Positions 7,462 through 14,649 of a stretch of DNA of 18,483 nt are shown here, piece by piece; within the stretch, counting starts at the first letter, position 1, and each line of letters starts with the position of its first letter. The notes below the pieces were generated by a model. The model did no database searches. It saw only the letters and a list, made by a program, of their open reading frames with translations, and had not been told where the DNA came from. The position numbers were made by a program, and so were the translations under genes. This DNA comes from a bacterium SM23_31 (GTDB lineage Bacteria > SM23-31), in the NCBI GenBank assembly GCA_001304035.1, contig LJUD01000028.1, positions 1-18,483 on the forward strand. Direction: 5' to 3'.

Positions 7462-9030
7462 TTATCCCAGTATTGCGATACTGGTGTCTATGTTAGTTTC
7501 GTTATTGAGAATATTACCCTCGCCGGATAATATCACTTCTGAATTTGCGTCGAATCCGTCGGTTCCTCCTCTTATTGTGACGGCACCGGGGGTACCTATA
7601 ACCTCGAACGCGCGGGCGGTTTCGTATATCCATGCGAGGTTGTACCATCCCTGTATAAGGTTGAGCCATTCGTCGACCACTGCGTCGATGTCGCGGACCT
7701 TTTCCTTTGCGTCAGTATTCCCGACCAGTGTGGCATCCTGAACGATTGTGAAGTTTTTCCATTTCGGTGTGTTGAATGCCTTGTACTGAGTGTCCAGGAT
7801 GTTCTGCATAATCGCAAGGTTTCTGAATGATGCGTAGGCGTTGGAATTGATGGGCACGCTTTCAGGGCGGTAGAAACTTACGACATTCTGTAAGTAGACG
7901 GTATTATTCCGGACTACTGTCGGGGATACGCCGCCTTTCACTGCCGTGTCCCGGTTGGCGTAATCATTTGTCCAGCGGTCCGCCTCATCACCCGGGTCGA
8001 TTCCGGTGAGAATTATGTCAACATAGTTTTGTTCAGGTCTGGAATTTGCGACACGGGAACGGTGTCCCATGGTGAGGGCTGCTATTTCGGAAGGGTGGGA
8101 AAGTGATCCGGCAACCGCGATATAACCGTTTGCGCGGTCGGTTTCCCTTCTGAGTTCAGCGGCAGCAAGTACTGCGGTAAGCCCCGCGCTTCCGGCTCCG
8201 ACGTCTCCGTATAACGACTGGAAAGGTTTGTGGACTGTCTCGGCGTACAAGCCGATTTTTTGGTCACCCGGGCCTACATAGGTTAATATGTCGTCGAATG
8301 CGAGTGAACCGTACCCGTGTATAAACTCAGTGAAAAACTTTTCATTTGCGTTGTCGCCCGTGCCCAGTGCATCGAGGGCGGTGGTTATGTCATAGCCTCC
8401 GGAGCCTCCGGTCATGGCTGTGATTACGGCGGTAATTGATGCGGGGGTTTCTTCCCCGGGACGTCTGGAAAAAGCGATTGTGATGCCGTTTCCCCATACG
8501 TCCTTACTTTTCGCGGTGATGTCGCATATTTCAGGTGTCACGCCGTTTATAGCGGCAGTTACGGGTAGCTCCTTTATTGCGTTAATCGCGTCCACGGTGC
8601 GCGAACATATTTCCGCGTCGTCGGCTGCGTTGGCAAGTGATATTGCAATGGGGCGGTCAAGGATTCCTGAAATGTAGAGGTATAGGGTTTCATTCGATGC
8701 CGTGCTGCCGGTGAAGTCGATACTTCCGGCGGCGGCCACTGCTGTTCCGTTCTCATCCTGGGGGACTATCCAGGTTTCAATGCCGGCGCCGGATCCCTTG
8801 AAACACTGTTCTGCAAGGCGGTGAATCATGAAACCAAACCCGCATTTCGCGCCGACGTCTTCGGGAGAAAATACCTGAATTGGTACATCCGCCACTATGT
8901 CGGTTTTCAGCGGGTCGAATGTCCCTATTATTACATTTTTTCTCGGTACCACTTCCGGGGTAAAGGTGAAGGGTATGTTTTTCACCGATGAGAAGGTCCC
9001 CGCTGCTTTCGAGTTGGCTGTTACTATCAT
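7462..9030 (-). CDS. Contractile tail sheath protein (Mu gpL-like)
   Basis: 522 residues, in the usual size range for Mu gpL sheath proteins. The C-terminal domain is the conserved, inner part: RNNTVYLQNVVSFYRPES (about residues 375 to 393), LAIMQNILDTQYKAFNTPKW, then NLAWIYETARAFEVIG. The N-terminal third contains the beta-rich PRKNVIIGTFDPL segment and the outer insertion domain rich in Ala, Gly and Thr. The sheath polymer surrounds the tube and contracts to drive it through the envelope. It has a strong AGGAGGAAAT ribosome site, expected for a gene whose product is needed in many copies. It is the clearest proof that the phage is a myovirus. Confidence 0.95.
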   Translation of the reverse strand: MIVTANSKAAGTFSSVKNIPFTFTPEVVPRKNVIIGTFDPLKTDIVADVPIQVFSPEDVGAKCGFGFMIHRLAEQCFKGSGAGIETWIVPQDENGTAVAAAGSIDFTGSTASNETLYLYISGILDRPIAISLANAADDAEICSRTVDAINAIKELPVTAAINGVTPEICDITAKSKDVWGNGITIAFSRRPGEETPASITAVITAMTGGSGGYDITTALDALGTGDNANEKFFTEFIHGYGSLAFDDILTYVGPGDQKIGLYAETVHKPFQSLYGDVGAGSAGLTAVLAAAELRRETDRANGYIAVAGSLSHPSEIAALTMGHRSRVANSRPEQNYVDIILTGIDPGDEADRWTNDYANRDTAVKGGVSPTVVRNNTVYLQNVVSFYRPESVPINSNAYASFRNLAIMQNILDTQYKAFNTPKWKNFTIVQDATLVGNTDAKEKVRDIDAVVDEWLNLIQGWYNLAWIYETARAFEVIGTPGAVTIRGGTDGFDANSEVILSGEGNILNNETNIDTSIAILG

Positions 9031-9045
9031 ATATTTCCTCCTGTA

Positions 9046-9681
9046 TTATGCATTGTCTATTAGTACCCCGGTTATATTTTCGGTATTACCGGGAATATCC
9101 AAGGTGTTGTTGATTATATTCGCACCTTCGACCCCTGGATCTCCGGCAATCTGTTCGGCTGTTCTTAGAGTCAAGGTTGCGGCGGCTGTTAACTGGACAA
9201 GGTCGCCTTTCGGCCTTGGTTCGTCTTTCTGAAAAGACGGGATCCAGCGACTTGCGACGGTGCCCACGGGGAGCCCCATGTCAACGTTCCGGGCGTCCAT
9301 GAGGATCTGGTATACTATTTCTATCAGTTCGTCCATGGATCCGTCTGCACGTTGGGCGGCTTCCTGTAATGCCGCAAGGGCGGCAAGTTTCTGAGCCGGT
9401 GTGCTTGCCGGATTGTTTATCGTCGCTATGTCTGCCGTGGCTGGTTTCGCGACTAATAGTTCAACTCTGAAAGTGATATCGTGTTGAACGGGTCCGGTAA
9501 GTCCGGCGGATGTTTTCGGGAAATTGCCGGCGCTGTAAAATACTGTCACCATTCTGCTATTATCAACCGCCTCTTCTACCGCCTTAGTCTGTCGCTGGAA
9601 TCCGATTGTCTGGAATCGTCCAGCTTCGGCGAGACCGAGGATATTGATAATAGAATCATGGATTAACCTAAAATTCATCAT
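9046..9681 (-). CDS. Tail completion/terminator-like protein (Mu gp37 position)
   Basis: 211 residues. It lies directly upstream of the sheath gene, with its start overlapping the previous gene's stop (ATGA), the place in Mu-like phages of the gp37/DUF1834-type protein and of tail terminators in general. It has a helical start (MMNFRLIHDSIINILGLAEA), a beta strand section (HDITFRVELLVAKPATADI), an Ala-rich helix, and ends with beta strands (LVQLTAAATLTLRTA). The 'xFRVELLV ... ALxTLRT' pattern with a 'YQILMDARN' helix fits a terminator fold, but I cannot confirm the family from sequence alone. A role in capping the tube or joining tail to head is the likely one; an unrelated minor tail protein is possible. 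Confidence 0.6.
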   Translation of the reverse strand: MMNFRLIHDSIINILGLAEAGRFQTIGFQRQTKAVEEAVDNSRMVTVFYSAGNFPKTSAGLTGPVQHDITFRVELLVAKPATADIATINNPASTPAQKLAALAALQEAAQRADGSMDELIEIVYQILMDARNVDMGLPVGTVASRWIPSFQKDEPRPKGDLVQLTAAATLTLRTAEQIAGDPGVEGANIINNTLDIPGNTENITGVLIDNA

Positions 9682-10076
9682 GGCGATTGCTCTACTTTCT
9701 GCAAGTACAGCCGTATCTGTTCAAGTGATTTTCCGCCTTCCGGTGCCCTGGTTGGTGAAAGCACATAATCGACAAGGGTCTCATTGGTCGGGCTTTCCTG
9801 GATCCTGATTGCCCAGTTTTCACCGGCCTGCGGTATTCTTTCCAGGGACAACCGGGAAAAACATGATATAGTCTCGGATACTATCAAGTCTTCCCCGGTT
9901 TCTGGGATTATACGGGTACGGTCATAAAGTTGCTGGGTAGTTCTGAGTGGTTCGCCTGTCTCTGCGTCTGTATTATAGACTATTCCATCAGGACCGACCA
10001 ACTCTGCGAGCAGTCCCCAGTCTTTTATGTTAAGCGTCTTCGCGTCTTGTGCCGCCCGTACCCGTAGATTTGACAT
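9678..10076 (-). CDS. Probable head-tail connector/completion protein
   Basis: 132 residues, not firmly recognised. It begins MSNLRVRAAQDAKTLNIKDWG and contains 'LVGPDGIVYNTDAETGEPL', a beta-hairpin pattern seen in small head completion proteins of the lambda gpFII position, and ends with a helix (SLEQIRLYLQKVEQ). The surrounding order (major capsid, small genes, this gene, tail completion, sheath) is where the head-tail stopper or adaptor is expected. The start overlaps the preceding stop (TAATG), and the stop overlaps the next start (ATGA). No catalytic motif is present. A connector role is inferred from position and size; it may instead be a tail protein. Confidence 0.55.
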   Translation of the reverse strand: MSNLRVRAAQDAKTLNIKDWGLLAELVGPDGIVYNTDAETGEPLRTTQQLYDRTRIIPETGEDLIVSETISCFSRLSLERIPQAGENWAIRIQESPTNETLVDYVLSPTRAPEGGKSLEQIRLYLQKVEQSP

Positions 10077-10252
10077 TATTTTTTCTTAACCTCTTCTTTA
10101 TCAGGGATGAAAGTTGTTTTTATCTCTTCGGTTTTTTGATCCGCTTTCACTTTCACTTTTTTCAAGAAGGATTCAAGGCTTTTCGGGACTTCATCTCCGG
10201 GCTTGTATTTTCGCTTTCCTGAGTGAAATGTTATTCCTTCGGGGACTTTCAT
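10076..10252 (-). CDS. Small basic protein after the capsid genes
   Basis: 58 residues, read directly from the sequence. It starts at ATG 10252, overlapping the upstream stop (ATGA), and ends in TAATG overlapping the next start, so it is fully embedded in the translational chain. It begins MKVPEGITFHSGKRKYKPGD and ends with a Lys/Glu-rich tail (DKEEVKKK). The 'KYKPGDEVP' core resembles 'RLNPGDPLP' of the upstream gene, suggesting two versions of one small beta domain side by side. The function is unknown; position suggests a head or head-tail joining accessory. It is short, but both junctions and its clean frame support a real gene. Confidence 0.65.
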   Translation of the reverse strand: MKVPEGITFHSGKRKYKPGDEVPKSLESFLKKVKVKADQKTEEIKTTFIPDKEEVKKK

Positions 10253-10557
10253 TCAGCACCCCCAGTTTTTAGTTTTTCGATCTGTTCGATCAATAAGTCG
10301 TTTTCGGTTTTCTGGTCTTCCAGTTTTCCTTCAAGCACGCGGACTTGAGCCTCAAGTTTTTTAACCAGGGCCTGGAGGTTCTGTTTTTCGGCGATGGAGG
10401 TTTTTTCTCTGGGTTCTCCGATTTTGCGGGCAAACCGTTTCATGTCTTTCTCTGAAAAATCAGCCGGGAGGGGATCTCCTGGATTAAGTCGATCTTTTCC
10501 AGTTCCGAGAGTCCCGGGGCCAAGCCATACCAGGTTGGTTTTTTCTTTCTTTGCCAT
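10249..10557 (-). CDS. Small protein with N-terminal beta domain and C-terminal coiled coil
   Basis: 102 residues from the start chosen here. The frame also opens with TTG at 10563, but the AGGAGG ribosome site is three bases from that and nine from the ATG at 10557, so the protein starts MAKKEKTNLVW. Residues about 8 to 45 contain WLGPGTLGTGKDRLNPGD, a compact segment related to the next gene's. Residues about 53 to 97 form a clear coiled coil (LVKKLEAQVRVLEGKLEDQ). It lies immediately after the major capsid gene. Similar small proteins occur at this site in Mu-like phages (gp35 position), with no settled role. It may act in head completion. Confidence 0.7.
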   Translation of the reverse strand: MAKKEKTNLVWLGPGTLGTGKDRLNPGDPLPADFSEKDMKRFARKIGEPREKTSIAEKQNLQALVKKLEAQVRVLEGKLEDQKTENDLLIEQIEKLKTGGAE

Positions 10558-10572
10558 AATCAAGTACCTCCT

Positions 10573-11781
10573 TTATGGTGTTATAAGGTCTTCGAGCACT
10601 ACGATTGCATCGGTTTCCGTTGTTGCGAAAATAGGTGCACTCTGACACCGATATACGGTTGACTTTTTCCCCTGTCCTTCGTAGGCATCGAAGAAAAAAG
10701 CCTCCGGAAATACGACGCTTCCGATGTCCTTTATCATAGGCGGCATAGGAGGCGTGTTCATGGAAAAACCGAAATACTGCTGAAACCATAACATTTCAGA
10801 AGGGGTCACCGGGTTACGGTCGCGAGGTCCGAAGTATCTGTCGAATCGGGCCATGCTGCTTAATAATATCACCTTGTCGGTAGGCATCCATTTTTCTTTC
10901 GTCGAGGTGGTAGGATTAATGAAACTTTCGTTATTGACAAAAATCCACAGACTCCTTCCCTGGTAAGTGAAAAGCTCGCCTACTGCCGTCCAGCCGTTTT
11001 TTATGTATCTGTTATATTTTTCAGGTACAACGGTGTCTTTCCCGGCCCTTACGAACTGATAGCGCAAATTGTCGGCGGTTGCTATGACTTTTGTGTCTTC
11101 GAGGAACGCTGTCCATGCGGCGGCTCCGGCGAGCATTACATCCGGTGTGCGGCCTGTTTGGTCTTCGACTTGTTCGCATCCGTCGTCTATGTCGGCGATT
11201 ATATCCGCGCTTCCTGTATCCCATGCAACCGGGACGCCGATTGTGTTTCCGGCGGAACGGTAAAAATTGTATATGAGCATATCGTTAGACGTTCCGATAA
11301 TTGACGCTTGTTTTCCTTCAATTACCGATTGCCGCGCGTAATATTCCCATGTCCTGATTGAACGCGTCACGAATTCCATAAATGCGTCCATGGCTATTTT
11401 ACGGTTTCGGGCAAGCTGGGTCCTTCTCTGGTATGGATTATCACCAGGGAGCCTGTCAAGTAATTTGCTCGAATTGGAATTCCCTGATATTTCTACAAGA
11501 GGCCACTGTCTGCCGACGTTGGTGTATTGATAATTAGTAATGTTATCCTCGTCAATAGGGCTTGACACTTGTCCTCTTATCACCGTAGCGGCAAGTTTTT
11601 TGCCTGCGTTTTTGATAATGTCAATTTCGACCAGTTTCTCATCTTCTGAAAAATGAGTCACTGAATTTGACCCGGGATTTCCGAAGATTGATTGAAAAGC
11701 ACTCGGCACCGGGAAGTTGTATCTGTTGTCGAAAGATTCGATAAAATAACGACTAAATAAGTCAGTTGGATTTGCTGTCAT
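10573..11781 (-). CDS. Major capsid protein, lambda gpE family
   Basis: 402 residues, in the range of the family (lambda gpE is 341). It has the gpE-type features: 'DEDNITNYQYTNVGRQWPLV' then 'LARNRKIAMDAFMEFVTRSI' (the long spine helix, about residues 123 to 145), an A-domain region with 'TPDVMLAGAAAWTAFLED', and near the end 'FGFSMNTPPMPPMIKDIGSV', the Pro-rich segment seen in gpE homologues. The protein forms the HK97-fold icosahedral shell. It has a perfect AGGAGG ribosome site about eight bases before the ATG, matching the need for hundreds of copies. It follows the decoration gene as lambda E follows D. Confidence 0.9.
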   Translation of the reverse strand: MTANPTDLFSRYFIESFDNRYNFPVPSAFQSIFGNPGSNSVTHFSEDEKLVEIDIIKNAGKKLAATVIRGQVSSPIDEDNITNYQYTNVGRQWPLVEISGNSNSSKLLDRLPGDNPYQRRTQLARNRKIAMDAFMEFVTRSIRTWEYYARQSVIEGKQASIIGTSNDMLIYNFYRSAGNTIGVPVAWDTGSADIIADIDDGCEQVEDQTGRTPDVMLAGAAAWTAFLEDTKVIATADNLRYQFVRAGKDTVVPEKYNRYIKNGWTAVGELFTYQGRSLWIFVNNESFINPTTSTKEKWMPTDKVILLSSMARFDRYFGPRDRNPVTPSEMLWFQQYFGFSMNTPPMPPMIKDIGSVVFPEAFFFDAYEGQGKKSTVYRCQSAPIFATTETDAIVVLEDLITP

Positions 11782-11794
11782 TCTGTTTTCCTCC

Positions 11795-12265
11795 TTACGC
11801 CGGGTTCTCGACCGCTGAGCCGGAATCGGTGTTCTGTGGGATTAGTGATATTTTTTTCAGGGCTTCTTCTACCGTCTGCGCGTTGACGGTTGTCGCCGCG
11901 ATTATCGTTCCCAGTGTTTTTGAATTTTCAATAACCAGAAGGTCCCGGTCAAATAGCGCTCCGAATATAAGGATCGGCAAGTCTTCCACGTCACCGGCCT
12001 GGATATCGGCTTCGGCTATGGCCCCGAGGTTTCCTTCCGGGTCATAGATACCGGCGGGGATTGCGGTCCCGTCGGTTGCGGTTTCGTCAGTGTAGGTTAC
12101 CCATTTTCCCGTGGCTGCTATTCGTGCCATGAGGGTCCGGGGTTCTATGTCGCCGGACCGGCCTGCGTCCTGTAATAGGACGGCATTATCCAGCCGCTTG
12201 CATGAGGGTAGTTCTTCAAGGACAAACGGTCTTGTGTCAATGTCAAGTCTGGTCTGTAATCCCAT
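11795..12265 (-). CDS. Head decoration protein, lambda gpD-like
   Basis: 156 residues, longer than lambda gpD (110). The segment 'DGTAIPAGIYDPEGNLGAI' followed by beta strands and 'LPILIFGALFDRDLLV' fits the head decoration (HDPD) family, whose trimers bind the capsid three-fold sites and lock the expanded shell. The C-terminal 30 residues (TVEEALKKISLIPQNTDSG) form an extra helix and tail. Its start overlaps the protease/scaffold stop (TAATG), and it sits between protease/scaffold and major capsid, the lambda C-Nu3-D-E order. The ribosome site GGGAGG is inside the preceding gene's last codons. The family call is based on both sequence and order. Confidence 0.85.
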   Translation of the reverse strand: MGLQTRLDIDTRPFVLEELPSCKRLDNAVLLQDAGRSGDIEPRTLMARIAATGKWVTYTDETATDGTAIPAGIYDPEGNLGAIAEADIQAGDVEDLPILIFGALFDRDLLVIENSKTLGTIIAATTVNAQTVEEALKKISLIPQNTDSGSAVENPA

Positions 12266-12669
12266 TATGCGCCTCCCTTCATCCGGGCGATTTCGGCCGC
12301 CAGAGACGCCTCGTCGGTTATTTCGCCGTTTGCGTTTCCGGTGCTATGCTGCCCCGGTTGGGTATCACCGATTTTTTCTGTTTCGTTGGCGGCCTGGTTG
12401 GATTTTTCTTTCTCGGTTCTTGCGTCGTACAAGGTGACGGCTGCAATCATTTCCCCGGGCGTTACTTCCCCGGCGATTGCTTTCGCTGCGAGTTGTCTCA
12501 CGGCTCCGTCGTACTCTTCGGACGTGAGATATGGGACGACCTTTTCAAGTTCGGCCCTGAGTTCTTTTTTCCCCGCTTCTTTTCCCTTGTCGTGTTCGGC
12601 CTTGAGCAAGATGTCATGCTCTGCCTTTGCGGTGGGGTTTTCTGCGAGAAATTCTGCTAATGTAGGCAT
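12265..12669 (-). CDS. Nested capsid scaffold protein (lambda Nu3-like)
   Basis: 134 residues from an in-frame internal start at codon 298 of the protease gene. The ATG (12667-12669) is preceded by a perfect AGGAGG at 12678-12683, eight bases upstream, a far stronger signal than expected by chance inside a coding region. The product starts MPTLAEFLAENPTAKAEHD and is acidic, Ala/Glu/Lys-rich and helical, as scaffolds are, ending EASLAAEIARMKGGA. Lambda C and Nu3 share precisely this arrangement: the scaffold is the C-terminal part of the protease, made in excess from its own start. The internal site is seen directly; scaffold function is inferred from the family and composition. Confidence 0.85.
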   Translation of the reverse strand: MPTLAEFLAENPTAKAEHDILLKAEHDKGKEAGKKELRAELEKVVPYLTSEEYDGAVRQLAAKAIAGEVTPGEMIAAVTLYDARTEKEKSNQAANETEKIGDTQPGQHSTGNANGEITDEASLAAEIARMKGGA

Positions 12670-13560
12670 TTTTAAAACCTCCTGTTTTATGTTTCCCGCG
12701 TTTGAAACGGGGTTATTTTCTATTTTTTGGGCTTGGGTGGTTGCCCGTGAATCTTCTTCGTCGTCTGGACATTTTGCGGTACCGACTGCGTCGATCATTT
12801 TCGCGTCAATGGCATCGTATCCCCCCGGATCCTGTGCCACAAGGACATTACCGCGCCCGAAGTTTTTCTCTACGTACTTGACCGACAATCCGCGCCCTTC
12901 TGCAATCCTGCCGGTGAATACGCGTTCTATCTGGTCGGCGAGTTTCTGTAATGCATCGATACCAGATTTTTTGTATATATCAGGGCGTTTTTCCGGTGCA
13001 TTACGAGAGACTATTTCCACGATACGGACGCCATAATTTTCATAATATTTTTTGAAGTCCACGGCTGTTATGACTACGCCTATTGAGCCGGTAAGGTTTA
13101 CCGCGGATTCGGAGATTATTTCCCCGGCCTGTGATGCAAGCCAATATCCGGCGGAGGCAATAAGCCCCTGGTTAATCGCGGTGACTTTTTTCTTTTTGGA
13201 TAATTCCGCTATGGCCTGGGCTGCGCTGTCTACCCCGAGTACTTCACCTCCGGGCGTGTCCATGAGCAATTCAACCCGGGTGACAGATTCATTCTCCATA
13301 ATTTCCGCACATGCATCGACTATATCGCCGTATGCTGTGCCATCGTATCCGAAAAATCTATCGAATGCGTCGGGACCTTTCTGGGAAAGGATACCTTTGA
13401 TTTTTATTTTTGCGGTGCCGTCTTCTATCGAAAGGATTGACTCGGGGACTTCTTTTCCGAATATATCAAGGGCGGCTTTTTTTTCTTCGAGGGTTATGTT
13501 TTCCAGTTTGGTTTGGTATTCGAGGAGATAATTTTCTTTAAAAGCCCATACTTTCTGCAT
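12265..13560 (-). CDS. Head maturation protease, S49 (SppA-like) family, fused to scaffold
   Basis: 431 residues, close to lambda gpC (439). Residues about 45 to 260 form an S49 peptidase domain: the strand-turn 'VELLMDTPGGEVLG', then 'LIASAGYWLAS' holding the probable nucleophile Ser136, then 'TGSIGVV'. Lys191 in NAPEKRPD, 55 residues later, is at about the distance of the catalytic Lys in SppA enzymes. Residues about 263 to 297 are an acidic, low-complexity linker, and 298 to 431 is the scaffold domain, also made separately from an internal start. The enzyme sits inside the procapsid and cleaves scaffold and itself before DNA packaging. The start ATG is preceded by AGGG. The catalytic residues are assigned by pattern, not alignment. 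Confidence 0.9.
   Translation of the reverse strand: MQKVWAFKENYLLEYQTKLENITLEEKKAALDIFGKEVPESILSIEDGTAKIKIKGILSQKGPDAFDRFFGYDGTAYGDIVDACAEIMENESVTRVELLMDTPGGEVLGVDSAAQAIAELSKKKKVTAINQGLIASAGYWLASQAGEIISESAVNLTGSIGVVITAVDFKKYYENYGVRIVEIVSRNAPEKRPDIYKKSGIDALQKLADQIERVFTGRIAEGRGLSVKYVEKNFGRGNVLVAQDPGGYDAIDAKMIDAVGTAKCPDDEEDSRATTQAQKIENNPVSNAGNIKQEVLKMPTLAEFLAENPTAKAEHDILLKAEHDKGKEAGKKELRAELEKVVPYLTSEEYDGAVRQLAAKAIAGEVTPGEMIAAVTLYDARTEKEKSNQAANETEKIGDTQPGQHSTGNANGEITDEASLAAEIARMKGGA
12678..12683 (-). promoter_or_regulatory. Internal ribosome binding site for nested scaffold
   Basis: AGGAGG lies inside the protease reading frame, with eight bases (TTTTAAAA) before the in-frame ATG at 12669. It decides the existence of the separate scaffold product. 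Confidence 0.88.
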
Positions 13561-13567
13561 TGGTTTC

Positions 13568-13596
13568 CCTATATCATATTTTTAGGATAATGTCAA
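13568..13596 (-). promoter_or_regulatory. Possible sigma-70-like promoter before the capsid genes (weak)
   Basis: A perfect TTGACA (13591-13596) and TATAGG (13568-13573) are separated by 17 bases, on the minus strand. A transcript would start at about 13561, almost on the protease ATG (13560), leaving no room for the AGGG ribosome site. This is a candidate only. Confidence 0.25.
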
Positions 13597-13601
13597 GCTT
13601 T

Positions 13602-14231
13602 TTATGCTTCTTCTATCCCGGTTTCTTTTAATAATCGCACCCACGGGAATACGTCAATACCCTTTCCTTTTTTCACGTCAACTTTCCCGGATCTGATATA
13701 GTTCCCGTTTTCATCCTTCAGAAATATTCTTCTTACCTTATCATACCTCGCGACTATACTGCTGTGATCTGTAAGCTTTATTCCGGGCCAACGCCCTGCA
13801 ATATCTATGCATAGATCAATGAGAGCCACAATTTCCGCCTCGGGCCATCCGTGTGACATAGTCGGCTCCTCTCCGATTCTTTTATAAGCCTTATTGACAT
13901 CGGTTGGCGGGCCGCTAATTTCTATTCCAATCGCGCAAGGGTTGAGCGAGTGCCAGTCTACATTTTTGCCCCGATATGGCCCGTAAGTACTATAACCCCG
14001 TAAAATCGAATATCCCGCATGATGGGCGATGTATTTTTCATCGAGTAGTTGATACACTTTACCGGTATGGGATATTATATAATGAGCCGACTTGATAGCG
14101 TTCTCATGCTCGAACGTGCCAAATCCACAAATATGATTGCCGGCAATCCAGTGTACAACTATCAGTTTTTTCTCTGTTTCCTCTTTGGTGTATGCGCTGG
14201 GTGGTAATTTTCTTCTTTGTATTATTTCCAT
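13602..14231 (-). CDS. Endolysin: N-acetylmuramoyl-L-alanine amidase (Amidase_2 type)
   Basis: 209 residues. It is an Amidase_2 (PGRP/AmpD-like) zinc amidase that cuts between muramic acid and L-Ala of peptidoglycan. Visible features in order: LIVVHWIAG with zinc ligand His27; SAHYIISHTGKVYQLLDE (the 'H-Y-I-I-x-x-x-G' strand pair); EKYIAHHAG; IGIEISG with Glu104; TDHSSI with probable ligand His156; and KGKGIDVFPW, where Asp193 fits the 'K-x-D-P-G-x-F-x-W' end motif. Between His156 and Asp193 about 37 residues intervene, more than in AmpD, so an insertion (about 165 to 188) seems present; Asp164 is the alternative ligand. No signal peptide, so release needs a holin. It follows the spanin-like frame with TAA ATG directly joined. 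Confidence 0.88.
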   Translation of the reverse strand: MEIIQRRKLPPSAYTKEETEKKLIVVHWIAGNHICGFGTFEHENAIKSAHYIISHTGKVYQLLDEKYIAHHAGYSILRGYSTYGPYRGKNVDWHSLNPCAIGIEISGPPTDVNKAYKRIGEEPTMSHGWPEAEIVALIDLCIDIAGRWPGIKLTDHSSIVARYDKVRRIFLKDENGNYIRSGKVDVKKGKGIDVFPWVRLLKETGIEEA

Positions 14232-14615
14232 TTAAATTCCCTTTCCTGCTAAAAAACACAGAACGCCTATCGCGCCCCATATGATATAATCAATTATCCC
14301 CGGCCAGGATCGCTTGGTCGATTTCTCGCTGTCTTCTGATAGTTTCTTCAAGTCGTCGTATAATTTCTTGAGATTCTCGTATTTTTCTTTCTCTATCGCT
14401 AAGGCTCTCCCTTTCTCTATCAAGTCTTTCTCTTTCTCGACTATTTCGGCGTTTTTCTCTTTCAATAGCTGCGCTCTCTTCATCGAGTCGGCTTCGCTCT
14501 CTTCCAAGTCGGCTTTCCTCTGATTCCAATTCTCTTTCGAGTTCTTCAATTCGTTTTCCGTGCTGCTCGGTAATTTGGAATAAGCCACACCAGAGCGGTG
14601 ATGAGCAGAGCGCAA
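14232..14615 (-). CDS. Coiled-coil protein with C-terminal membrane anchor (spanin-like region, frame A)
   Basis: Up to 127 residues, from a TTG at 14615 that has no good ribosome site, so the true start is uncertain. Residues about 20 to 100 form a coiled coil with hydrophobic residues at heptad spacing (QLLKEKNAEIVEKEKDLIEK, later YENLKKLYDDLKKL). Residues 106 to 127 (GIIDYIIWGAIGVLCFLAGK) are a membrane segment that ends the protein. The stop TAA abuts the endolysin ATG, which supports translation of this frame in the lysis cassette. It overlaps frame B (14290-14649) for 326 bases. Joined to the signal-like start of frame B by a +1 shift, it would have the layout of a one-piece spanin (signal, coiled coil, C-terminal anchor). 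Spanin function is inference. Confidence 0.55.
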   Translation of the reverse strand: MRSAHHRSGVAYSKLPSSTENELKNSKENWNQRKADLEESEADSMKRAQLLKEKNAEIVEKEKDLIEKGRALAIEKEKYENLKKLYDDLKKLSEDSEKSTKRSWPGIIDYIIWGAIGVLCFLAGKGI

Positions 14616-14649
14616 GCAATAGAAAGTATAATAATAGCTTTTGTCGCAT
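14290..14649 (-). CDS. Secreted-type coiled-coil protein (spanin-like region, frame B)
   Basis: 119 residues. It starts at an ATG that overlaps the stop of the holin-like gene (TAATG), a typical coupled junction. The N-terminus (MRQKLLLYFLLLALCSSPLW) has a signal-peptide shape: two positive charges, then about 14 hydrophobic residues. Cys15 and Cys21 are present but neither has a canonical lipobox residue before it (Leu and Trp at -1). The rest is a very charged Arg/Glu coiled coil (RLDEESAAIEREKRRNSRER), ending AILAGDN. It could be a periplasmic or outer membrane spanin partner. The purine-rich DNA also encodes coiled-coil-like sequence in frame A, so one of the two frames may be only a compositional echo. 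Confidence 0.5.
   Translation of the reverse strand: MRQKLLLYFLLLALCSSPLWCGLFQITEQHGKRIEELERELESEESRLGRERSRLDEESAAIEREKRRNSRERERLDRERESLSDRERKIRESQEIIRRLEETIRRQREIDQAILAGDN

Noticed and set aside
7596..7817. Additional minus-strand frame inside the sheath gene (73 codons), and similar ones at 8082-8267, 8574-8756, 11021-11224 and 17613-17990
   Set aside because: They are fully inside strongly supported genes, with Arg/Ser/Thr-rich low-information sequence; out-of-frame echoes.
13585..13612. Possible terminator hairpin after the endolysin (AAGC ... GCTT)
   Set aside because: The stem is only four or five base pairs, with no proper T-run after it on the transcribed strand, too weak to call.
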